The translations under genes were made by a program, and so were the position numbers. From assembly GCF_000764305.2 (NCBI RefSeq), contig NW_025946706.1:248001-312000 (forward strand): DNA of 64,000 nucleotides, read 5' to 3'. Positions within the stretch are counted from its first letter, which is position 1. Every line of letters starts with the position of its first letter. Origin of the DNA: Hyalella azteca. Its lineage: Eukaryota; Arthropoda; Malacostraca; Amphipoda; Hyalellidae. The notes under the pieces were generated by a model, which saw only the letters and a program-made list of their open reading frames with translations, made no database searches and had not been told where the DNA came from. Shown here piece by piece: positions 1 through 13,000 of the stretch.

Positions 1-9
1 GGCTACAGC

Positions 10-188
10 CATAGTGGCAAAGCAGAGAGTTTTTTCCTCAAGTTCATTTTTGAGTCCTAGGCTATATGTAGACCATTAAAGTATCCTGGATACCAGCATT
101 ATCATACTTTAGAAATTGGTTTAAATCTTGAGTAAATAAGGAAATTAAAAATGTACTGATTCTAAAAAAGCTCTGGTTTGCCACTATG
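10..188. mobile_element. hAT-type MITE copy
   Basis: This short non-coding element starts CATAGTGGCAAAGCAGAG and ends CTCTGGTTTGCCACTATG, so its ends are imperfect inverted repeats. The flanking 8-mers GCTACAGC (2-9) and ACTACAGC (189-196) match at 7 of 8 positions, which fits the 8-bp target duplication made by hAT transposases. The body carries the family signature (a segment reading GTATCCTGGATACCAGCATT). The same body recurs in other copies in this window, near 17.2, 22.0-25.3 and 26.5 kb. No coding capacity is visible. Confidence 0.75.
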
Positions 189-196
189 ACTACAGC

Positions 197-2910
197 TGCG
201 GAAGGGTCAGTGCATCTATGGCTGTAGCCTGTAAGTTGTAACTAAAGTGTGTGTGTATTATACTGTGGAGAGTCTAAAAAAACTCTCTGCTTTGCCACTA
301 TGATTATATTTATAGTCGTTTGCAACAGACGTACGGCTGAACGGAACTGCAATTTATAACGTGTAAGTGGTAAATAGAGGAATTTTTGTGATGTAAACTG
401 ATAGGTTCTCAAATTTGAATGTGTTCAAATTACATTTTTCATGTACTTGAGAAGTTGAGATTTTTGTTAACGTAGGATGTGAACTTGAATTTCTCAATTT
501 AATATGAAATGTGTCAGTGTTTCATTACAAGTTACAACCCTCTCTTTGTACTATTTTGCCAAAACCTTTTCATACGAGAACCTATTCCCGGGATTCCCGT
601 GCCGTTACTGACCACTGCCGCACTGCAAGGCAAGCCCAACCTGACGAAATTAAAGCGATTGTTGATAGAATAACAGTAATCATAGCTAATAATAGAGAAA
701 AATCTCAAAACTAACTTAAAACTTAGAAACTCCCAATTTAGTCAGAATAATATCACAAACTTCCTTTGGCCAATGCGTGTAGCTAACAGCTTATATAATA
801 ACATATCCCAAAAAGAACAAATATCTAATAATATTCTTTCAGATTGGACATGTCACACACATACTATTTTTAGGTACTATGTACTAGTATGTAGGAGCAG
901 CCGAGCAGGAGTATTTCTTATATGTCCCTGTACCTGTAGTTAGCTATGCCTTGAACTTTGAAGGCTCGAATTTGGCGCTAGGCCTACTGCCTACATGCAA
1001 GACTTTATAGAGTAAATCGTTGGGCGAGACGTCACTGTCGTCACAGTACTCCCGTCAGTCAATTACTTTTCAGTTGACCTGCGCAGCCTAACAAAGTAGG
1101 CTCATGTGTCCCTTTAGTTAGCTATGCCTCGAAAGGTATGCTGTATGCAAGTTATGGAGTTGAACATTGAGCGGGATGTCGGAGGAGTCGGTGCAACAAC
1201 CCAGCGCCATGCACTCGCGATAATAAACACACGCGCTTTGGAAATTTGGAATTGATCGTTGCTACGGGCAACGAACACATTTTGCGCAAATGTATTAAAG
1301 AAAGTAGGAATTTACATTATTATGTAGTAATTTGCAATATTCCTACTTTGCCGGGCAAATAAACACAAAAATCAAGAAGCTTTAGCGTGTGGTTGCGAAT
1401 TATTTATATCGCGTTTTATCATGTGCATAGTTGAAATGAACCTAATTAAAATTTTGTGATACATAACTTCATCGAAGGTAATGAATATTGTATTAGTTGG
1501 ATCAAAATAATTTTTGCGCCGAAGTTGCTCAGCTTTCATGCAGCGCCTTGAGTTATGTTACTGCTATACCTATTCAAGCATGCACACGCAGAATTTGCCA
1601 AACCATGGTTGAACTTTACCGTCAATGGCACTAAACTCTAAAGTCGCCATGCTACAGGGAATATGAAATATTTATTCAACTTAAGGTATTGACGGTAGGT
1701 AATATTATTATCAATATTCAATTCAACCATGGTTTAGCAAATATGGTTTGGGATTGTCTTCATTATTAAATTTAGGGTCATATAATTATGAATATAATTA
1801 TATGAAATTAAACTCAACTAATATTCCATGAGGAGACTTGTGTAGCATTGACGGTAGGTAATATTATTATGAATACTAGTCGAGCTAAAATTTATAAATT
1901 AAACCGATGTATTAGTTCTTCTTCGTTGTCTCCTATTTGCCGAAGCGAAAAAATGACACACACGGTCAGAAATAAATGAATTTTTCAAAGAAACGTATAT
2001 TTTGTAACATACGAAGGCTCTTGAAGTTGGTCGCCACCACATTAGCGGCTTAAGCACTTTTCATAGAAGCGATAGAACAGCTCCCCTACCTACCCCTCAC
2101 CAATTAGGATACCAGTCGCAGGGAGATTGAAGGTCTGTTTATAGAATAGCACCAGGTCATCATGGAATGGACAGTTCTTTAATTTCTATCTCACAACTCG
2201 GCTAAGATCGAATCAGGGACAGGAACTTCTCGGGTATAATTTAAACACGCAAGACCTTTACATAAGAAAACAAGAACGGTCAAGCATATTTTCAGTAAAA
2301 AAGAAATTTACAAAGAATTAATTCACAAAATTATACCTCAGGAAAATGAAACGAAATTGAGTAATGCTTAACATTAACATCTTTAAAAATACAATTGATA
2401 GCGCGGGTTGTCTTGCGATTTCCTAAAAACGACGTATAACAAAGCCCGCTTCATTCAGAGAGAGTTGTATTGCTGAGGACGGAAGCGCTTTGCGTCAACA
2501 GTAAAAATTCAGTCGTTGGCTCTCGGTTTCTCCATGAGAGCGTGAACTTTGGCGCGTAAGCCCTGGAATACAAAAAAATGGCTCTGATGGTATGTACATA
2601 CTTACGTCACTTAAACATTTTAAAATTAAAAATCGTATGAAAACGCATTATTCTGGTTAGGAGCGGTATCATTCGATTTGAAAACCCCCACTGCGCCCAA
2701 CCTACAAGCTATCAAGTGCAAGAATGTATTTCATCTTCTTGATAGAAGCATGGTTTCTGTGGATTCAGAATTTAAAAAAATCGACTACAAATGGTGTTTA
2801 AACCCACACTGTGTAATTTTGCACCATGACGCAGAGATGCACCAAGTAAATGCAGGATCTCTGGTTTTACGAAATGCTGAATTAACGGCACTCATTGCAT
2901 ATCCGCTAAC
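197..2910. other. AT-rich non-coding flank
   Basis: I see no supported gene here. A 67-codon open frame at 511-714 has no recognisable motif and no splice context. The stretch holds the small foldback element at 1594-1741. A short direct repeat (GACGGTAGGTAATATTATTA) occurs near 1690, beside that element, and again near 1850. The rest is AT-rich unique-looking sequence. Confidence 0.5.
1594..1741. mobile_element. Small foldback/MITE-like element
   Basis: The 20-base sequence TTTGCCAAACCATGGTTGAA at 1594-1613 returns as its reverse complement, with one mismatch, at 1722-1741. A second inverted pair lies inside (TACCGTCAATG and CATTGACGGTA). The 148-bp length and inverted ends suggest a MITE. 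I could not define a target duplication, so the superfamily is unknown. Confidence 0.5.
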
Positions 2911-3061
2911 CTGTGTAATTCTGGCAACGGCGGAGCTGCTCTTCAAATCAAAAGTCGTAGGCAGAGGCAGTTTGGGGGCAGGAGGAGGGCTCGTCGCTGG
3001 AGTGCTGGAAGCGGCCTCAGGAGGTCTCGTCTCAGAAACAAGAAATGCTTCTCTGGACGAA
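2911..3061 (-). other. Candidate exon, Ser/Pro-rich, downstream of SFSWAP
   Basis: A GC-rich island in AT-rich sequence. On the minus strand it is preceded by a strong pyrimidine tract and acceptor (ending TTTGCACGCAG) and followed by a plausible donor (ACACAG then GTTAGC). Between them one frame stays open for about 50 codons, rich in Ser, Pro, Thr and Ala (it includes ASSTPATSPPPAPKLPLP). Low-complexity composition of this kind fits a disordered tail. The island at 3299-3422 can splice into it in frame if a donor at 3323 is used. It could be an alternative 3' exon of SFSWAP, an exon of another minus-strand gene, or chance. An open frame on the plus strand over the same bases looks less protein-like. 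Confidence 0.3.
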
Positions 3062-3298
3062 CTGCGTGCAAATAAGAAAAATATTGACAAAATGTCTTAG
3101 AGCGTCAACTGAGATGTCGATAATTCAAATATATATTCAATTGAGTGATGTTTACATATTCGAAAGAATCTAGGTTTCCATAGAAAAGTAAACTAAATTA
3201 GACGGCTCTTCAAGAGCTCGAATCATTCCGTGATGACTGATGACGGCTTCTCAAGAGCTCGAATCATTCCGTGATACATCAAATACGAATAGTGCAAC

Positions 3299-3422
3299 CT
3301 TCTCTAATGTAGACAACATTGACCTGGAAGCTCTAGAAGAGGCGGTGGTAACAGCAGCTGTGGGTAGCGGAGCCAAGGTCCTCGGGACACTCATCACGCT
3401 GGAGCTGCTGCTGTCACTCTCT
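3299..3422 (-). other. Candidate exon, Ser-rich, downstream of SFSWAP
   Basis: On the minus strand an acceptor (TTGACAG) precedes an open frame beginning ESDSSSSSVMSVPRTLAPLP, which ends at a donor-like GAGAAG|GTTGCA or at an internal TTCCAG|GTCAAT. The phase is notable. The last recognised SFSWAP exon contains AT|GTAGGT two bases into its final ATG codon, and splicing from there to 3422 would skip the TAG stop and continue in frame into this Ser-rich segment. Transcript evidence is lacking, so this is an inference from splice motifs, phase and composition. Confidence 0.3.
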
Positions 3423-4013
3423 CTGTCAATACACATGGAATTCAGTTTATAATGATTGCAGTTAAATATATAAACAAATATACAATAGAATAAACACGTA
3501 AAACTAGAAATGTATGAAAAAAATACTACAGGATACTCAACTATAAATTAAGAAGCTAAAGGTTCGTAATGCTTTAACTATTTATGCCGACTGACATAAT
3601 AAAAGAAATTAGCAACATTTATATTAAAGCAATTTGCTACTCTTAAGTACTTGCCAGATGTTGAATAGGAGGTTTTACGAACTAAATAAAAACAAAAACC
3701 CGATGTAGATATTGATTTCAACCGAATCAACTACCATGATGAATGGCAACTGGAAAATCCTCCTCAAAGATTCCCACATTTGACACCAGTTCTTGTATAG
3801 ATGAAGATACGAGTGAACATTATCTATGATTTTGATTGCAAACACATTTCACTCTTAGCTTTACAACAAGGATCAATATAAATGAGAAATAATAAAAGAA
3901 AATAAATGTGCATAACATTAGGTATGAACGTACTCGACTGAATTAAAATGAACAGTCGCTGCAATACAGAAACATAAAATAGTATATGCAAGTAACGGAG
4001 AAAATAAGGCGAC
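3423..4013. other. 3' flank or 3' UTR of SFSWAP
   Basis: AT-rich sequence directly downstream of the SFSWAP stop codon. I see no protein-coding signal. Part of it is presumably the 3' UTR, but I could not place a convincing polyadenylation signal on the minus strand. Confidence 0.4.
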
Positions 4014-7000
4014 CTACATCACTTGGATATCGTCTCCACTCTGTGCGTCTTTGTCTTCACTTCGCCTGTCTCTGTACTTGTACGACCCAGAAGATTCAGG
4101 CCCACTAGATGACCGACTATACGACGAAAATTCATCGTCTGAAGAAGAAGAGGAGACTGAAGCGTTACGATGACTACGAGAAGCTTTCTTGTTCTTGCTT
4201 CTCTTGCTTGATTTGGACTTCTTCTTCTTGCTTTTGCTCTTTTTTTTAGACGAGGAGTGCGCTGGTTTCCGGCTGGAAGAATGATCGGAGTGATGACGAC
4301 GTTTCTTGTGATGTGAAGATCGCTCGTGACGATGGTGCTTGCGCTTACGTTTCTTAGAGCTTGTTGAAGGGGAACGTTCAGAGCTGGCGGAGAGGGAGCG
4401 TTCGCGGTGTTTGCTGCTCCTGACAATGCACACATGAAAACAATACATTAGTACTGGAAAAATACCATAATCTAGAGTTTAATAAATAGCTATTTAAACC
4501 CAATGCATAGCATTGTCGTTTGATGGTCAGCACAAGATTAACCACGAATACTTGTTGATTGATTGAAAAGTTATCTTTGTTGAAATAAAATAAAGAAAAG
4601 AAAAAGGACAAGCCACAAATCCATAGACAATGTGGTTGTTACAACTTACTTGCGTTTCTTGACTCTAGATGAACGCGAGCTGCTGCCACGACTGAGGGAG
4701 GATGCGAAGGGGCTTGAAGCAATCCCACCACGAGTCGCGGTTTCATCTGTAAAAAACAAAAGCCTGAGCAATGATTGAAATGTTTCATCTCTGATAAACA
4801 AAAATCCTGAAAAACGGATGTATAAACTGAAAACATACCAAGCATTTATCTATTAACCTTTGAAATATATATAGAACCTCTAAAATAGTTTTAAATTATT
4901 TGGTTGTTATGTGCTACTGGTAATGAAAATCTCATAACAGATACTTAACGAGTGAAAAGAATTTTGGTTACGAGTCGGAGAATGTATGTGCCTCGTTTGG
5001 TTGGAAGATGAGCGAGTCTTCTATCGCCATAAATACAATTGAAAAACTTTTCTAATAATGTCGCTGAACTAAATGATTTCATCGACTGTAGTTCGATGAA
5101 GGACTGATAAAATGAAACCACTACTTGTCAACAAAGATGCAATTGCTGATAACTCACCTGCCAACAACGTACCTGCAGCTGCAACAAATGTTCTTACATT
5201 TATCGGTGAGAAATATTTGTAATCTGGAAATTTTCTGTCATTTCAAACCCCGGTAAATACTTGCAATACCGTTGCTTTCCGGTGGCCTCGAGTTTTATAT
5301 GACAATTTTTTTACACGCTTGCCAGATATTCTTGGCTTAAGCGCCAATGAAGAACTAAGTCTTTAGCTCCTGCATAAATCGTGCCGTTTTCACTGCTGCA
5401 AATGCCGAGGATAAACATCTGTAGATTTTGATAAATCTCAAACGGAAAATAGTTCGTAGGGCAGACTCACTGCCTCAACGTGACCACTCAGGTGACGAGG
5501 ACAGCTTCTCCAATCAAAGAACGTGTGAAGGCATTCAAAGCTCGCCATAATTGTGCTCGTGAATGTAGAAATTTCGACGCCGAAAAATAAATTAATGCCA
5601 GAAATGCCACTGCGGCTATAAACCTGACCAATCGAGATGAGATCGTTATCAAAACAGCTGCAAGGAAAGCGGGATTTTTAGTAAGGAACCTACAAAAGAA
5701 CCAAGTCAATAGGAGTACAGAAGCTTCCTCGCTTCTAAATTGGCATATGAGAAGTGAAAATTTTATCCCCAAGTCACTGTCAACGGAACACGAGCTCATA
5801 AGCAATATCAGCTGCCTGAATAGGATCTCAACACATCAATATTTTTTGATTGAAGACGGCGACACATTTTCATATTCAATACCAAGTAAACAAATTTCCA
5901 GTGTGGCACCTTCAGTATTAAGAATCAATAAGTCTGGAAAATTAATAATGAATATTTAATTGACAAGACATCTCTGCTAATCCTATCAGAATTTTCGAAA
6001 AAAGTTGTTCAAGTACGTAAGCGACACTAAACAACAGAGAGTCAGATATCCATGAACCACTCGCAACAATTGCGTCAAGCACCCTGATAGTACAAACTTC
6101 AGTTGTCTGGCTAATAATCCCCAGAATTAGCCAACAATCTTCAGAATTAGCCAACAATAGCCAGAATTAGCCAACAATCGTCTGAATTAGCAAACCATGT
6201 TCAGAATTAGCCATCAATCGTTCGAATTAGCCAACCATAGTCGAAATTAGCCAACAATTATCCGAATTAGCCAACCATGGTCAGAATTAGCCAACAGTCG
6301 TCAGAATTAGCCAACCATGGTCAGAATTAGCCAACAGTCGTCAGAATTAGCCAACCATGGTCAGAATTAGCCAACCATCACCAGAGTTGGCTGACATTGG
6401 TTACGGCGGCAGCTGCGAACAAAAGAAATGTTAAGAAGAACGCAGGTTGTGGAGGCGACGCAAAAGCGTACCTCCTCTCAGCAAGGGCGGCAGCTGAGCC
6501 CTCCTGACACAGCGTGGGCCATCATCATCATCCTCAGGGGCACGCAACTCAATAACTGCCTCAACCTGTAATGACAATCAAGAACATCATAGACAACCAT
6601 AACGTCACCGACAGTGGGCGCGCGAAAGTGTTCAATTGTTACACGTTCGAGCACCAAAGCCGGAGATCATATTTTTTGCTTCAAGAACACTGCGAGTGTA
6701 CACTGTTGATTAATACTGAACAAAAAATGCGAAGTTATTATTAATGAACAATTAAAATAATTTGAAAAGAACAAGTTAGTACACCAGCAAGGTACTTGCA
6801 TCGGACGGAGTATGTCTCAGGGAGCATAGGCCTTTGTTTTTAGCAAATTTACTTATTGAAAAACATACAATGGAAACTTTAAAAATGAATATAAATCAAG
6901 TGCGTTTGTAACAGCACCGGAACACTGTAATGGCTTGATGCTCCTTGAGATGATCATTAATTGATAAGTGAGCCAGCCAACTGTAAGATCCGAGACAATC

Positions 7001-10000
7001 ACACAATCTTGGCATCTCCTCATTCCTCAACTTGCACGGCAATAAAACGTGCAACATTTCTAAGATTTTTGTTAGAGCTTCGCTTAGTTTTAACAAAATT
7101 TTACTAGCCATCCCTTGATGGCAAATTATGAAGATTAGGCAGACCAAAGTTGAGGCAATGTGAGTGTCTACAATTGGCCCAAAAAATCAGCACGACACTG
7201 CCAGGCCCACCTTGTGGGTCGAGAGACATTAATGAAAGTACTTAAGAGTTTCAAATATTTTTCACCTTGAGTAATGAAGAATATTACTTAAGAAACCTTA
7301 AGGGGTAATAAGCAGATAAGATTTAAATAAATTCGCACAAGTACTAAGCCAGGCAGTGACGGCTGGTAAACATCCTTGTGGATTTAGAGAAACAGAAGGA
7401 GGAGCGATGTCTTTCCATTGTATTAGAGTAAACTGAGCTGATAAAAGGACATCGTAAGGGGCCAGCTCACCGTTGATCAGGAGTGACGACACCGCCGCAG
7501 CTAGCAGACCCGGCGGCTTCTTGGCAGGCTGGCACGGCAAAGACGGTGACGCCGGAGCATCGCCTGACCTGCAAATCTGTTCTTTTAGAATCAAAGCGCA
7601 CTTGATCGTGTTTTGAACACTTACTCCTTGATATTCAATAAAACTCTTACAAACGTCCAACTGTTACAAACCATATTAACATACCTGCACTCCTAAAACA
7701 CAACCATATCCAATTTTAAGGCGTATTTAGCGAACGAAACCTAAATCATCATCAAAGCAGGCTGAGAGGTAATCGCCAATTGTAATGATTGATTTTTTTT
7801 CACAATATGCTTTACTGTTAAGGGTTGCCAAGATAGTTGTCAAAATGAATACTTGTCGAAATAATGCGTAAAATGCAGAAAAAGAGAATTATACTAAGCA
7901 ATTGATATGAAAAAGTAGTATTTAGAAAGAAATCTTGCCTCAAAGAGATTCTGATTACACTGAGAATGATTATGTAAGGATCAAGCCATTTCTAGCTAAC
8001 CCTAGGGAAATATTTGCCTCCGTAGTCTTAGTCTGTGTTCATTAGCCGGCCATCAGCCACTCTTGCTCTGGCCGCCAGCGCCATAGGTTAGTAACTAATA
8101 ATGTTCTCTTGATAGGAAATCTTCATTTGTCTTGCCTGTGAATATTATGTTCTGTACCTTTGAAACGTTTAAGGGGCCATGCTGATCTCTCTTGTATCCA
8201 TTCCAGTTCCGGTTGGGGAGACTGTCTACTATCTGACACACCAGTGACCCGAGTTAACAGCAAGACTATCACAGCAGTGTTATCAAGTAGGCCTATGGAA
8301 CTACCAGTCGTCTGTGCCTCTATCCGCCATCTGTGAACCAGTCGTGTGGGCTACTTCCAGTCGTCCGTATCTCTACCGTCAGTCGTCCGTACGTGGCTCT
8401 ACCTCCAGTCGTCCGTAACCCTACCGTCAGTCGTCCGTAACCCTAACGTCAGTCTTCCATAACTGTACCGTCAGTCGTCTGGGATTCTCTCGTCGGCTAA
8501 CTGCATTCCCTCCCCGGATCTTGCCTTGTTCCTAAGTTAAGATGTCGATTCGTTTATATCTCATTAAATTTATTGTGTGATGCGTCCACTATTACCCACC
8601 GGTTCGACTGATGCCGTTTAGCCTCTTCGATACCCTTACAGATTAACTGTACCATAAGCAAAGCTACACTGACAATGGCACTGCAGTGAAAGATGTCAAA
8701 TTTACTTACGTGCAGAGCGGCGCTGCTTGCGAGACGGTGTCATCATGTGCCGTTGAGATCAGACCATCTTCAGCGGGCTCTGAGACGACGGCTGCTGGAG
8801 ACCTCGAGCGATCCATGGAGGGTGAGTGGTCCTTACTGAGGGGCTGTGGAGTGCGGGGCGATGGGGGGGAGGACGGGGGGCACGACGAAGCAGGACGAGG
8901 GGACAAGGTAGGAGACGAGGGGAGTGGTGATGGGGGAGGAGGGGGAGAAGTGGTGGCGGCCATCATGAGTGCAGCAATCTCAGGAGGCAGTTGGGGACCT
9001 GTGAAACAATGGTTGGTTCAATAAGGTATTTCTTTGGGTACAAGAAAGTATAACTGTTACCTAGAATTTGTTTCAAAAGATCAATTACCCCGAATTTGTT
9101 TAAATAGAACTCTTATCTAGAATTTGTGAACAAGTAATGCGCGTACCAAAATTTCAAGAAAACATCCATTTATACATTTCAAATGGAAACTGCATATAAC
9201 ACGATAGAAAATAAAAATATATAGAACTTTCTAACGCTCATTATAATCAAAATTATTTTTGCAAGGCAATTACAGGAAATTTATATAGTACACTCAGAAA
9301 ATGAATGGCTCATATTGTCCAAGTACTGACATAATTTTGGCACATGGTACTGCCACGTCCTTTCACCAGGCCACACTGGGTCAGGATGCCCCACAGAGAG
9401 GAACAAAGTGCACCGATGTTCGGACATAGTCTCACTAATTTCTCTGAGTTTATACGATTCTAGCATACTTTCAGTCACACAACAAGAGCCCACCGATCAT
9501 TGGAGGGGCAGGAGGGTTGGCGGGGTCCACCTTGAGCTTGGATATGAAGGCATGCGCGGCCGCCTTGCGCTTACGCCGCTTCTCTGAGGGCTTGGCAGGG
9601 GCAGCGGCTGCCTCCTGCGCGTCGCATGAGTCGCCGTACTCGTCAGCGCCGCGGTTTTCTTGAGCTATTGTGGATAAGTTATTTAATATAAATTCATTAC
9701 CGAGTATTAAAACAATCTAATTTGAAAGACATCATTATCAGTAATTGAACTTTATTTCGGCTGTAAAGATAATATACTTGCAGAAATACAGTGATGCGTG
9801 CATCATAAGTGACTGTGAATAACATCATGATTAACAGTCTCACCATATTTGAAGATGTCATACATTTCCTCATCAGCCGATGAATTCTCCTCATCTTCTT
9901 GCATGGCTTTCGGCCGTTCATACTCATCATAATTTTTCATGGCTGCACGTTTTGCCTCCTCAGCACGTTTCTTTTCCAGCTCTTCCTCCCTGAGTTTGCG

Positions 10001-13000
10001 CTCCTTCTTCTCCTGCTCGAACTGCTCACGCTTCATCTGACGCCAGCGACGGCGTTCCTGACGAAGTTCTTGGCGCTTCTGTTGCTCCTCGGCATCAAGA
10101 TTCTCTAGATCTTCTTCACTGGAACTAGACTCGAGCGGGAAGCTGGTAGGGGGCAGAGTAACTTCCTGGTCCTTACGCTGCTTCAGTTTGAAGCTGATGG
10201 TGGGAGGACTGCTGACACAGTCACTGCCAGCCATGGATTTAGATGCTGCTATAACAGTCTTCATGTCCCTGGTGCTCTGCAACAAGTAAATGGATCAGAG
10301 GGCCAGGAATTTCAAACATAACAAACATCAAACCATTTCATTCATAATAATATGGGTCTAAAGAAATGAACAATCTCATGCACAATAATACAAAGTTAAT
10401 AAATGAAACTAAACTCAATTTACGATGCAATTAAGAAATATTAGCTTACTTCAGAACGCTTGGAGGCGCTTTTGCTGAGATGCTCCCCAAATATTTCAGC
10501 AAAAAGAGATTTTTTCAGTTCAAAATATTTGTTGTAGTCGTTACCAGTTTTGAGGAAATCAAAACGAGGATCACCTGTAAAGGAATTAATGTAAAAATCA
10601 TTTTATTCTCAATTTAAAAAAATATATTAGCAACATCACCTTACAATCTTAGGAATAGCCGGCAGTGAAGAATGTCAAGTAAGATTAGAATAAATCATCT
10701 ATGCAATGAAAGAAAACTCACCTCTACTTTTGATGGTTTGTTCAAACCTAGATCCGTTTTTGACAATATAGCACGCAATTTTATCTATGACCATTTGGTC
10801 TCTGTTAGAAGGCCATTTGACAGCATCGTAACTGTCGATGACATTGCTCACTTCACCATCTTTCTTCAAAGAGCTATTTCGTTTACCAAGACAACTCTTG
10901 TCCTTGTTTTTTGTGACTTTAGGTTGAATATCTCCGTTTTGAGGTGCAGGAGTTACTGGAGAATGAGAATCTGAATCAGAGTAACTGTAATCACTTTCAT
11001 CTGCCTGATTAAATGAAGGATAATCAACGAGTCCAGCAAATGGCTTGTTCGGGGCTACTGTTTTATCAGCAGCAGTAGGCTGGACGCACGGTGACGACGG
11101 GACAGCAAGAGGAGCTTGAGCCACGCTCTGTATACTTGCTTTACTCTTTTCTGTCTGTTGAGAGATGGCATCCGCGGCACTAGCTTGTGAGTTTGCTTGT
11201 TTAGCCTGATTTTCTTTAATTTTACTAATGAGCTTAGAATAAGAACAATCAGAGAATGTGGTAACTTTTCTGCTGGGAGTTGCAGCGTCGGGCGCTGCAT
11301 CTGCTGATGGATTAAAACTGGCAGCAGGCGCATCTTCCACTGGATCTTCATCTTGCTGTTCTTCAACATACCTAGAAACGAGAAGTTTTCACAATATTGT
11401 AACTATATTCACAAGGACCACGAAAAATACTTTGTTACATTGACATAATTTTTATGCAAATCTAGCTACATATTTTGAGCTAAGCTTTCAGTTTCTTGTT
11501 TTAACAATGATTCATTGGTCAATAAAAAAAAAAATTTTAAATGATTTGTCTTTCAAATTGCTTTTTGATTGAAAAATAAATGAATTATATATCAGGATGA
11601 AATCCTTGCCTTTTATGCCAGGATGCCATCTAAACAAGAAATAAAAGTAAATACTGATGAGCACAAAAAGCTGCCATGCGGCAACAAAACTTCTAATTAC
11701 CTGCCACTCTTCATGAGCCCCACAATATGCTTGTAGTAGGCATTGAGGCTGTTGTCAAATGACATGAAGCCAAAAAGAGCATTGCCAGTTTGTTTGGTCT
11801 TCAGGATGATCTCCATCTGAGAGCCTTGCTTAGCAATGAACCCTGCTGTCTTCACTATGATCTTGTGTTGTTTCAGGCTTGTTGGCTGAAAAAAATTATT
11901 TTTTCAATTTTAAGCAGAAAATTGTACTTCACACATCAATCAATTCAGAAAAAGCCTCCCATAAAACTTTAATTTTGAAAAACTTCCATGAAAATCCTGA
12001 ACTAGCAGAATTTTTGCATTTTTTCTTGCTCTCTATTAATTATACCACAAATTTATGTCTCATAGCAAATTATGTGAATATAAAAGAAGAAAGAATCCAT
12101 TATTTGACTATTATCTAAGAAAAGGAATATCAATTAAGCGCATCAATATCAAAGAAGCATACGGTGGAATCCGAATAACTGACAAATATAATGGGATAAG
12201 AACTTACAACAACAATTCCTGGTGGCAGTGACAGAGAAGAAGGTGGAGTAAATTTGTCATGAGGTTTGTTCTGCAATGGTACTGACACCACTGTATCAAG
12301 TGCTGGTTGTGGAACATTGCTTGTTTGAGAAGAATCATCAGCAGTGTCAGGAACAGCCATTGGAAAACCATCATAAGAGTACCCAACTTGGCTGAAACTT
12401 GATGTGCCATGAGCTAGCTCCATTTGCAGTCGCTTACTTTCTTCCTCTGAAGAGAAAACTCTTCCTTAGATTCTAACCACAATCAGGCAATAAGACTGAT
12501 ATCATGATTACTTAGATGGATTCTATACACAATCAGGCAATGAGAGTTACCTATATCATGATTACTCAGATGGATCCAAAACACAATCCCGCAATAAGAG
12601 TTATATCATAATTTTTAAAAACAATACAAGCATAGTTTAGCACTTGTTTGCAACATAAAACTATGATTAATTCAATAGGATAATAAATCAGTAGGTAAAG
12701 TCGTTAGTAAACTGTAAATACAAGTTGTGTAGTAGAAAAATAAATCGTTTGCTCTTTGTTATTTTTTAGCTCAAAGACTCGAGATTTTAATCTATGGACT
12801 ATGAAAAATAGCATGTATATTATTTATCAATAGGAATATGACAATTTTAAAAAAGATTGTGATAATGTTTAATTTCGTGGCATTGCAAATAACACATTTC
12901 CTACCTATATACTGTCACAATGAGTAACTAGTAAGAACATATTTTGTTGATTCAAATCATGCAAATGACGGATTTGAGAACTCATACCTTCTTTTTCAGC

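Noticed and set aside
2678..3452. Two plus-strand open frames (140 and 70 codons)
   Set aside because: The minus strand of the same islands has better splice borders and a more plausible Ser/Pro-rich composition next to SFSWAP.
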